Shown here: piece after piece, positions 33,719-40,653 of the stretch | Position numbering within the stretch: position 1 is the first letter of the stretch | Layout of the letters: each line of letters opens with the position of its first letter | Assembly: GCA_022614805.1 (NCBI GenBank) | Contig: JAKEHY010000009.1 | Coordinates: 12,489 to 76,488 of the forward strand | DNA length: 64,000 nucleotides | Source of the DNA: Candidatus Zixiibacteriota bacterium | GTDB taxonomy: Bacteria; Zixibacteria; MSB-5A5; DSPP01 | Reading direction: 5' to 3' | Program-made: the position numbers and the translations under genes | Notes under the pieces: model-generated | What the model saw: only the letters and a program-made list of their open reading frames with translations | Database searches by the model: none | Told to the model about the DNA's origin: nothing

Positions 33719-34864
33719 TTAGACGGAAAAGGTTATAATCGACCCGTCGGAAAATTCAACCGTGAAAGTTGTGCCGGCCATATTGGCGCCAGGGCAGCCG
33801 CCGGTCTGGCACTCGCGAAAATTTTGCACCTCGATGGTTACGGTGGCGCCTGCGGCGATGGTTTGGGACGAACTGAAGCTGACAGTCTGGGTGGAGCCGA
33901 AGCGCGGGTTGGACTGGTTGGCCACCGTCGTTCCCCCCCAGCGAACCAGTTCGTAGTACGAAGCGGGCGTATGGCTGTACGTCAGCTTGACGCTGGTAAC
34001 GTTGACGCTGGAGGAGCCGGAATTGCGCACGTCGAAATCGAGCTGCTGGCCCCCCCCGGTGAGCGATGCCGTGCCGGAAACGTAGCTAAGCGACCCGCCC
34101 GAGCCGCCGCTTCCCCACAAGCTGCCCCTGAATTTGAAATCCAAAATGGTAGTGGAACGGGGCAAAACAACAGCCGTGCGTACCAGGGTATCGTTGGTGG
34201 GAGCATAAACGGCGGCCAGCGTTCGCACCCCCTGGGGAATCAGACCGGAAAAAGCATAATTCCCGGAGGCGTTGGGATTGGTGACGGCGGTGGTCGTTCC
34301 CCCCGTGCCGTTGGGATAGGTGATGCGAATGCTGACGTTGGCGGCGGAGCTTCCGGGAGCGTTCCCCTGCCCATCCGTGACCACCCCCTGCACGGTGTTG
34401 GAGGTCAAATCGGCGGCGGCATTGGCATATTGCTTGGTTATTGGGTTGCCGCCCGAACCGCTCGATGTGATAGCAACCCCGCCGGCATACGTGTAAAGAT
34501 TGCCCCACCCGTCCGTTTTGTAATCGTTTGGATTCTGGGTAAAATCGTTCTGAATGTACGGCCCTCTCCAAGTGGCATAACCGCCCGGATTGGCGACCAG
34601 CCCGTCCAAATTGGTCGGCAAGGAGCCGACGTCGCCGACGTAGCCGAAGTCGGAACGAACCCCGTTGGCGAACAAATCGGGATTGCCGGCAATCGCCCAG
34701 GAAAGTTTTTCCATCTCCTGTGTGGTGGCATCCCAGCGGCTGTTGTCCAGGGCGACATCCATCGACTTAAAGGCAATCGCTCCGAGAATGCCAATGACGA
34801 TAACCACCAGAAGAACTTCTATCAAGGTAAACCCTTTTTCCGAACTTTTTCTCAACTGTTTCAC
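33719..34864 (-). CDS. Large prepilin with carboxypeptidase-regulatory-like and Ig-like domains
   Basis: 381 residues, more than twice a normal pseudopilin. The prepilin signal is EKG^FTLIEVLLVVIVIGILGAIAF (Gly11; Glu at +5), followed by a GspG-like head at about 33-150 with DFGYVGDVGSLP, ATWRGPYI and TDGWGNLYTYAGG. Residues about 157-243 are a CarboxypepD_reg-like beta domain (VQGVVTDGQGNAPG, SGNYAFSGLIPQGVRTLAA). Residues about 256-381 are Ig/CARDB-like with two cysteines (C352, C357). The start is GTG. It shares its head with the next upstream gene and may be a tip or adhesive subunit (inference). Confidence 0.82.
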   Translation of the reverse strand: MKQLRKSSEKGFTLIEVLLVVIVIGILGAIAFKSMDVALDNSRWDATTQEMEKLSWAIAGNPDLFANGVRSDFGYVGDVGSLPTNLDGLVANPGGYATWRGPYIQNDFTQNPNDYKTDGWGNLYTYAGGVAITSSGSGGNPITKQYANAAADLTSNTVQGVVTDGQGNAPGSSAANVSIRITYPNGTGGTTTAVTNPNASGNYAFSGLIPQGVRTLAAVYAPTNDTLVRTAVVLPRSTTILDFKFRGSLWGSGGSGGSLSYVSGTASLTGGGQQLDFDVRNSGSSSVNVTSVKLTYSHTPASYYELVRWGGTTVANQSNPRFGSTQTVSFSSSQTIAAGATVTIEVQNFRECQTGGCPGANMAGTTFTVEFSDGSIITFSV

Positions 34865-34871
34865 TTTCTTT

Positions 34872-35309
34872 TCAAAAACTGATGACGATGTTCGTCCCCG
34901 AACCGGTGGAGGTTATAGTCCGCGCCGTGGAATCATAAACATAGTTGACCCCCCAAGCATCATTCAGATAATCCCCGCCCGTGGAATCAATATACGGCCC
35001 GTGCCAACCCAGCCGGGTGTATGGATTCCAGACCGCAACGCCGCCTGGTCTGACCACCAAACCGGTTAAACTTGGCGGAAAGCTCCCCACGTCTCCCCGG
35101 TAGCCCCGGTCGGAAAAACGTCCGCTGGAACTGACGGACGGATTTCCCATAATCCCTCCCTTCAGCCGCAGCATTTCCTCCTTGGTGGCGCTTGTTTTCG
35201 AACCGGAGATGACGTCGCCTATTTTGGGAATTGCGACCGCGGCCACTATCCCCAAAACGACGATGATTAAAACCAGCTCCACCAGCGTAAATCCGGCTTT
35301 CGATTTCAT
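34872..35309 (-). CDS. GspG-like prepilin
   Basis: 145 residues. Prepilin signal KAG^FTLVELVLIIVVLGIVAA with Glu at +5. The globular part has GYRGDVGSFPPSLTGLV, WHGPYI and DAWGVNYVYD, the same head pattern as the large prepilin, and ends TGSGTNIVISF. GspG-type major pseudopilins carry a calcium site in the C-terminal loop; whether it is kept cannot be judged. ATG at 35309 is the start; GTG and TTG codons just upstream are possible. The next gene starts seven bases after this stop. Confidence 0.85.
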   Translation of the reverse strand: MKSKAGFTLVELVLIIVVLGIVAAVAIPKIGDVISGSKTSATKEEMLRLKGGIMGNPSVSSSGRFSDRGYRGDVGSFPPSLTGLVVRPGGVAVWNPYTRLGWHGPYIDSTGGDYLNDAWGVNYVYDSTARTITSTGSGTNIVISF

Positions 35310-35367
35310 ACGCACCAACCATCCCGCCGGCCTATGGCGGGATGAAACAACAGAATTCCAACAACCA

Positions 35368-35796
35368 TTAGAGGTTGTTTTCGCCGGCCGTGTTGGTATT
35401 CGGCCAGATTTCTCCGGTGGCAGCCAAATAGGCCCAGCCGCCGCGGGTGCCGACGATGACGCCCTTGGTCACGCCGGTGACGATTGAATCCGGAGCGCTG
35501 GTCGGCAGTTGGTACGGATTCGCCGGAATGGCTTGCTCCATTACCACGCCCGGCGTGCCGAGCTCGGCCAAGGTGGGCCAGGTGGCCGTGCCGGTGGTCA
35601 CCGCCCGGTTGGCGTAGAAAATGGAAACACCCGAGCGCAGCCCGCCCAAAGCTCCCTTGCAGGCGGACAGTTTGGCCTGCGCGGAGATGTCCATATAACG
35701 GGGTATCGCCACCGCCGCCAGGATGCCCAGGACGACGATGATGATGACCAGTTCAATCAGGGTGAAGCCCGATTGATTCTTTGTTTTGAGAAACAT
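35368..35796 (-). CDS. Prepilin, probable major subunit (GspG/PilA-like)
   Basis: 142 residues. The signal QSG^FTLIELVIIIVVLGILAAVAIPRY is an almost ideal type IV/type II major prepilin N-terminus, with Gly10 and Glu at +5. The rest (ACKGALGGLRSGVSIFYANRAV, LGTPGVVMEQAIPANPYQL, GGWAYLAATGEIWPN) matches small PilA/GspG-like pilins. GGAGGGAGT precedes the ATG, the best ribosome site of the three prepilins, consistent with the most abundant subunit. It lies 24 bases after the PilC/GspF gene. Confidence 0.87.
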   Translation of the reverse strand: MFLKTKNQSGFTLIELVIIIVVLGILAAVAIPRYMDISAQAKLSACKGALGGLRSGVSIFYANRAVTTGTATWPTLAELGTPGVVMEQAIPANPYQLPTSAPDSIVTGVTKGVIVGTRGGWAYLAATGEIWPNTNTAGENNL

Positions 35797-35820
35797 ACTC
35801 CCTCCTTTTGGGTTTCGGTT

Positions 35821-37035
35821 TTACTTTTTAAACACGTTCAATAAATTCCACATCGGCAAAAAAACGGAAAGGGCGAAGAACAAAACAGTCGCCCCCAAGA
35901 CCACGGTTAAAGCCGGCTCCACTAATTTGGAAAGCCGCCGGGTGGCGTACGCCACTTCCTGGTCGTAGTGAAAGGCCATCTCGGAAAGCATCCGGTCCAA
36001 AGCGCCGGACTCGCTGCCGACGGAAAACATCTGCACGGCCAAAGGCGGGAAAACCGGCGAGCGCTCCAGCACCTCTTTCGGCTCCTTCCCTTCCACCATG
36101 CCGGCCTCCAGCCGCTCTATCTCCTCCGCCACGATTCGGTTGCCGATGGCCCCCCGCACCACCTGCAGGGACTGGATAATCGGCAGGCCGCTTTTGACCA
36201 ACACCGAGAGCATATGGGAAAAACGGCTCATCGCCACTCTTAGAAAAATTGTCCCCAAAATCGGCAGCTTCAGCTTAAACTCGTCAAGCCAAACTTCCCC
36301 TCGGTCGGTGGCCAACCAGCGTTTGAAAAAGTAAGCGGCAAAAAACAAAGCCGGGAGGAGATAATACCAATAGCTGCGAATAAGTACGCTGGTTCCCATT
36401 AAAATTCGGGTCGGCAGCGGCAATTCCGTATTGAAGCGGGAAAAAAGAAAGGCGAATTTGGGAAAAACGAAGGCCACCAGAATCACGAAGGCGGCCGCCA
36501 GGGCGATGACTACCAAGGCGGGATAGCGCAAAGCGTCTTTTAAATCCTCTTTGGTTTTCATCTCCCGTTCCATAAATTCGGCCAGCCGGTCCAGCACCTG
36601 GTCGAAATGCCCGGTCGCTTCGCCGGTTTTGACGGAGGAGACAAACAGTTTCCCGAAGACTTTTTCCTGACGCAAAAAAGCGTCCGCCAGAGTGACTCCC
36701 GACTCCAAATCGGAGCGTATTTGTTCGATGGCGGAGCGGAGTTGGGGATGGTCGGCCTGGGCAGACAACACAGCCAGGGCACGGAGAATGGGAATACCGG
36801 CCCGATAGAGGGTGGAAAGCTGGCGGGTGAAAACAACCAGCTCGGAAAGCGGCACCCGGCGGCCGCCCCACCGGAAGGCTTGCAGAATGCCTTCAGTTTT
36901 GCGTTCCACCACAAGGGGGATATACCCCATACGGTCCAGCCGCAGGGAAACTTCCGAAGCGGTTTCGGCCTGCATCGTGCCGGACAAGGCAATACCCGTC
37001 CGGTCCACGGCGCGGTAGTTAAATTCCGGTAACAT
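35821..37035 (-). CDS. Platform protein PilC/GspF
   Basis: 404 residues, inner-membrane platform for pilus or pseudopilus assembly. Two GspF domains with three predicted helices (about 167-190 LVVIALAAAFVILVAFVFP, 215-235, and 370-395). Early FNYRAVDRTGIALSGTMQAE and LSELVVFTRQLSTLYRAGIPI are typical; the second repeat has RFSHMLSVLVKSGLPIIQSL. It lies between the ATPase and the prepilins in one direction. PilC and GspF cannot be told apart. Confidence 0.93.
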   Translation of the reverse strand: MLPEFNYRAVDRTGIALSGTMQAETASEVSLRLDRMGYIPLVVERKTEGILQAFRWGGRRVPLSELVVFTRQLSTLYRAGIPILRALAVLSAQADHPQLRSAIEQIRSDLESGVTLADAFLRQEKVFGKLFVSSVKTGEATGHFDQVLDRLAEFMEREMKTKEDLKDALRYPALVVIALAAAFVILVAFVFPKFAFLFSRFNTELPLPTRILMGTSVLIRSYWYYLLPALFFAAYFFKRWLATDRGEVWLDEFKLKLPILGTIFLRVAMSRFSHMLSVLVKSGLPIIQSLQVVRGAIGNRIVAEEIERLEAGMVEGKEPKEVLERSPVFPPLAVQMFSVGSESGALDRMLSEMAFHYDQEVAYATRRLSKLVEPALTVVLGATVLFFALSVFLPMWNLLNVFKK

Positions 37036-37162
37036 ATAGCAATCGTCTCACTTACGTTTAAGCAAACCCCCTATCAAGTCCTTGCTTTTTTTGACTCCTT
37101 CTCATCTTCGTTTCGTTCAGCGCCGAACCGTTTGAGGCCATGTCTAAATTCCCGCTCTCCGC

Positions 37163-38896
37163 TTAGGCGGGAATCAATTCCCCTTTCGGTATATCGGCAA
37201 AATCCCCGGCGGAGGTGACCCGCAAAACCTCCTCCACGGTGGTCAACCCGGCCAAAATCTTTTCCGCCCCGTCCTGCCGCAAAAGCTTCATTCCCTGTTT
37301 GCGGGCTTCGGCCAAAATGGCGGCCGTGGAAGAGCGGCCGGCTATCAACTCTCGAATCGAATCGGTCACCACGAGCATTTCAAAAAGACCGAGCCGGCCG
37401 GAAAAGCCGCTCTGCTTGCATTCCCGGCAGCCGGCGCCCCGGTGGAAAACGGCGTTCGGGTCGTCTATCCAGAGCTCCTTCTTGAGGGACTCCGGCACCG
37501 TCACTTTTTCCTTGCAAGCCGGACAGATGCGCCGCACCAGCCGCTGGGCCACCACCGAGATCAGGGAAGCGGCCAAAAGGTACGCCTCCACTCCCATATC
37601 CAAAAGACGGGCCGTCGTGGAGGGGGCGTCGTTGGCGTGCAGGGTGGACAACACGAGATGCCCGGTCAAAGCCGAGCGGACGGCGATTTCGGCCGTTTCC
37701 CGGTCGCGGATTTCTCCGACCATTATGATATCCGGGTCCTGCCGCAAAATCGAGCGCAGGGCGTTGGCGAAAAAAAGCCCGGCCTTTTCGTTGGTTTGCA
37801 CCTGGGAGATAAAGGGAATGTGGTATTCCACCGGGTCTTCCACGGTGATGATGTTTTTTTCGACGGAGTTCAGCTCCCGCAGCATCCCATAGAGGGTGGA
37901 GGTCTTGCCGCTGCCGGTCGGGCCGGTGACCAGAATGAACCCTTCCGGTTTTTTCATCCCCTGGCGCAAGCGGGAAAGCAGGGCTGCGGGCAACCCGATT
38001 TTATCCAGATGGATGGCCAGGCTGGATTTGTCCAAAATTCTAAGCACCACCTTTTCGCCGAATATGGTGGGGAGGGTGGAAACGCGGAAATCGACTTCGT
38101 GCTTCTCCACCCGGTAGGTGAAGCGCCCGTCCTGGGGAAGCCGTTTTTCGGAGACATCCATATTGGCCATAATTTTGATGCGGGAAACGATGGCCGGGGC
38201 CAGCTCCCTGGGGGGGTTGGCCGCCTCGCGCATAAGGCCGTGAATCCGGAAGCGCACCCGCAAGTGGGCTTCTTCCGGTTCGATGTGAATATCGGAGGCC
38301 GTATCCCGAATCCCCTGCGTCAAAAGCAAATTGACCAAGCGGATGATGGGGGCGTCGTCGGCCGCTCCGGCAATTTCTCCCGCCTTTCGGGAAACTTCCG
38401 CCAGTTCCTTGCCGAACTCTTCCGTCGGCAGCCCCATTTCCCGGACCACCTCTGCCACCGAATCCTGCACGGTGTAATAGTCCGAAATTGCTTTCTGAAC
38501 CTGCGAAGGCGCCGCGATGACCCGGTTGATTTCCAGCCCGGTGTGGTATTTTAGCTCCTCGACCGCAATCAAATCCAAGGGGTCAACCATGGCGACCGTG
38601 AGCGCGCCCCCCAGTTGCAGGATGGGAATAAGCCGGTGTTTTTTGGCCAGTTCCACCGGAACCCGCCGGATAACCTCGGGGGCGATGACCAGGTTGTCGA
38701 CGTTGACTTTGGGGATGGAGAGTTTTTCCGAAATTATCGAGAGGAAGTCCTCTTCGGTGATAACCCCCTGGCGGATGAGGATGTCCCCCACCCGCTCGCC
38801 GGTCTTTTTCTGGATTTTTAAAGCTTCATCCAGCTGCTTTTGGGTAACCAGCTTTTTCTCCAAAAGCAGCTCGCCGATGCGCTTTTTGCTTTCCAT
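37163..38896 (-). CDS. Assembly ATPase PilB/GspE with MshEN domain
   Basis: 577 residues. N-terminal MshEN-type repeats at about 4-55 (RIGELLLEKKLVTQKQLDEA and ERVGDILIRQGVITEEDF), which in MshE bind c-di-GMP. The ATPase domain has an N2 region at about 190-300, Walker A GPTGSGKTS (about 328-336), Asp box ITVEDPVEYH, Walker B DIIMVGEIRD and His box GHLVLSTLHAND. A zinc-binding tetracysteine CPAC...CREC follows at about 460-495. This powers filament extension or secretion. It is the first gene of cluster B; no terminator was found between it and pilC. Confidence 0.94.
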   Translation of the reverse strand: MESKKRIGELLLEKKLVTQKQLDEALKIQKKTGERVGDILIRQGVITEEDFLSIISEKLSIPKVNVDNLVIAPEVIRRVPVELAKKHRLIPILQLGGALTVAMVDPLDLIAVEELKYHTGLEINRVIAAPSQVQKAISDYYTVQDSVAEVVREMGLPTEEFGKELAEVSRKAGEIAGAADDAPIIRLVNLLLTQGIRDTASDIHIEPEEAHLRVRFRIHGLMREAANPPRELAPAIVSRIKIMANMDVSEKRLPQDGRFTYRVEKHEVDFRVSTLPTIFGEKVVLRILDKSSLAIHLDKIGLPAALLSRLRQGMKKPEGFILVTGPTGSGKTSTLYGMLRELNSVEKNIITVEDPVEYHIPFISQVQTNEKAGLFFANALRSILRQDPDIIMVGEIRDRETAEIAVRSALTGHLVLSTLHANDAPSTTARLLDMGVEAYLLAASLISVVAQRLVRRICPACKEKVTVPESLKKELWIDDPNAVFHRGAGCRECKQSGFSGRLGLFEMLVVTDSIRELIAGRSSTAAILAEARKQGMKLLRQDGAEKILAGLTTVEEVLRVTSAGDFADIPKGELIPA

Positions 38897-39046
38897 CTGG
38901 ATGTACCTATCCCCCTTAACTTCTTATCGGCAAAAAAGATGGGATTTACAGGCAGGTTAGGCCTGAACGCCTGCCGATCGCTTTTTTGAAAGGGTTCGAA
39001 CACTAAAACGGGCGCGGCATCAAGGGGAAAGGCTTAAAAACAAGAA

Positions 39047-39077
39047 GCGGGAGCGAAAAATCCGTTCCCGTTTTTTT
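39047..39077. terminator. Possible bidirectional terminator downstream of rfbB
   Basis: CGGGAGCG-aaaaatc-CGTTCCCG with seven T on the plus side and a T-rich CTTCTTGTTTTT on the minus side. The gene that needs it is the minus-strand rfbB ending at 39094. Confidence 0.5.
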
Positions 39078-39093
39078 CCGCCGGCAAATAAAG

Positions 39094-40122
39094 TTATACC
39101 GCGTCTTTGGCCGAGCCGAGCCGGACCCCGTAATTCTTTTGGTAGTACTGCTGATATTCCCCCGACTTGACCTTCTGCCACCAGGAGCGGTTGTTGACGT
39201 ACCAGTCGATGGTCAAATCCAAGGCCTCTTCAAGCGAGCGCCGCGACTTCCAGCCAAGTTCCCGTTCCAGTTTGGAGGCGTCCAACGCATAGCGCCGGTC
39301 ATGGCCGGGGCGGTCGGCCACATGGGTGATCAAGGATTCCGGTTTTCTCAAGCGCGCCAGAATCCGGCGGGTGATGTCCAAGTTGGTTAGTTCGTTGCTG
39401 CCGCCGACGTTATAAATTTCTCCCGGCCTGCCCTCGAAAAGCATTTTTTCAATGGCCCGGCAATGGTCGGCAACAAACAGCCAGTCCCGGACGTAGAGTC
39501 CGTCGCCATAAACGGGCAGGGGTTTATCCTCCAAAGCGTTGGTGACGAACAGCGGAATCAGCTTTTCCGGAAACTGGTATGGCCCGAAGTTGTTGGTGCA
39601 GCGGTCAACTACAAGGGGCAGTGCGAAGGACTTAAAATAGGCCAGGGCCAGCAAATCGGAGGAGGCTTTGGACGCGGAATATGGAGAAGTCGGATTGAGC
39701 CGCGAAGCTTCCGTGAACTTCCCCGAGGAGGTGCTGCCGTACACTTCGTCGGTGGAGATATGCACGAACCGTTCGACCTTATGGCGAAGGGCCAAATCCA
39801 GCAAATTTCCGGTGCCGAAAACGTTGGTTTCGACGAAGGTCAACGGGGAATAAAGGCTTCGGTCCACGTGCGATTCAGCCGCAAAATGAACGATGCCCCA
39901 GATTTTTTCCTTGAAAACCGGCTCCAGCTCTGCCCGCATGGCCACATCCCCCCGCACAAAGTGGTAACGCGGGTTGTCTTCGACGTCGGTCAGGTTTTCC
40001 AGATTACCGGCGTAGGTCAGCTTGTCGAAGTTTATGATTTCGCATTCCGGCCGGTCGGACAAAAGATGGCGGATGAAGTTGGAGCCGATGAAGCCGGCCC
40101 CGCCCGTCACCAGAACCCTCAT
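39094..40122 (-). CDS. rfbB: dTDP-glucose 4,6-dehydratase
   Basis: 342 residues, NAD-dependent conversion of dTDP-glucose to dTDP-4-keto-6-deoxyglucose. Rossmann motif TGGAGFIGS (about 7-15), THISTDEVYGST with catalytic Asp/Glu, and YSASKASSD giving the Tyr-Lys pair. The end GWKSRRSLEEALDLTIDWYVNN is typical. The ATG at 40122 is the family start, overlapping the upstream epimerase stop by four bases. This gene and the next supply precursors for rhamnose or another deoxysugar in surface polysaccharide. rfbA and rfbD are not seen. Confidence 0.95.
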   Translation of the reverse strand: MRVLVTGGAGFIGSNFIRHLLSDRPECEIINFDKLTYAGNLENLTDVEDNPRYHFVRGDVAMRAELEPVFKEKIWGIVHFAAESHVDRSLYSPLTFVETNVFGTGNLLDLALRHKVERFVHISTDEVYGSTSSGKFTEASRLNPTSPYSASKASSDLLALAYFKSFALPLVVDRCTNNFGPYQFPEKLIPLFVTNALEDKPLPVYGDGLYVRDWLFVADHCRAIEKMLFEGRPGEIYNVGGSNELTNLDITRRILARLRKPESLITHVADRPGHDRRYALDASKLERELGWKSRRSLEEALDLTIDWYVNNRSWWQKVKSGEYQQYYQKNYGVRLGSAKDAV

Positions 40123-40574
40123 CCGTCCTTTCGGTCCCACTTGTACGGGATATCGTTTTGATGCGGGTCTACCCGGTACTCGTCCGGACTTTTGTAGTCG
40201 TACAATTCCGTGGGGCAGTTGATGATAATCGTCTCTTCGGTAGAAATCCCCTTGAAGCCGTGATAAACCAGAGGCGGAATTTGCAGAAGCTTGGGGTTAT
40301 GCTCCCCCAGAAAAAATTCGTTCACCTCCCCCTTGGTGGCCGAACCCTCGCGCGGGTCGTACAGCACGATTTTGGCCATCCCCCTCACCACGGCAAAGTT
40401 GTCGATTTGCTTGTGGTGGTAGTGCCAGCCCTTTACTACGCCGGGGTAAACGCAGGTCATATAGAGCTGGCCGAATTTTATGAAAATGTCTTCATCCGAG
40501 CGCAGGATTTCCATCAATCGTCCCCGTTCATCGGGAATTACCCTAAGCTCTTTTAAGCGGACACCGGCGATCAT
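40119..40574 (-). CDS. dTDP-4-dehydrorhamnose 3,5-epimerase-like cupin
   Basis: 151 residues. A cupin resembling RmlC but about 30 residues shorter than the typical E. coli-type enzyme. MEILRSDED near the front and VVKGWHYHHKQIDNFAVVRG carry the His and Lys expected at the active site; LLQIPPLVYHGFKGIS holds a second His in the position of the RmlC core. Acts on a dTDP-4-keto-6-deoxysugar. Coupled to rfbB through a four-base ATGA overlap. The short length leaves open a related sugar epimerase or isomerase. Confidence 0.8.
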   Translation of the reverse strand: MIAGVRLKELRVIPDERGRLMEILRSDEDIFIKFGQLYMTCVYPGVVKGWHYHHKQIDNFAVVRGMAKIVLYDPREGSATKGEVNEFFLGEHNPKLLQIPPLVYHGFKGISTEETIIINCPTELYDYKSPDEYRVDPHQNDIPYKWDRKDG

Positions 40575-40653
40575 CGTTAATGGCCCCAAAACGGGGAAAA
40601 AGAAATATCCAAACCCCTGGAGGAAAAGTCAAGTTGAAGGAAATTGAGGAAGA

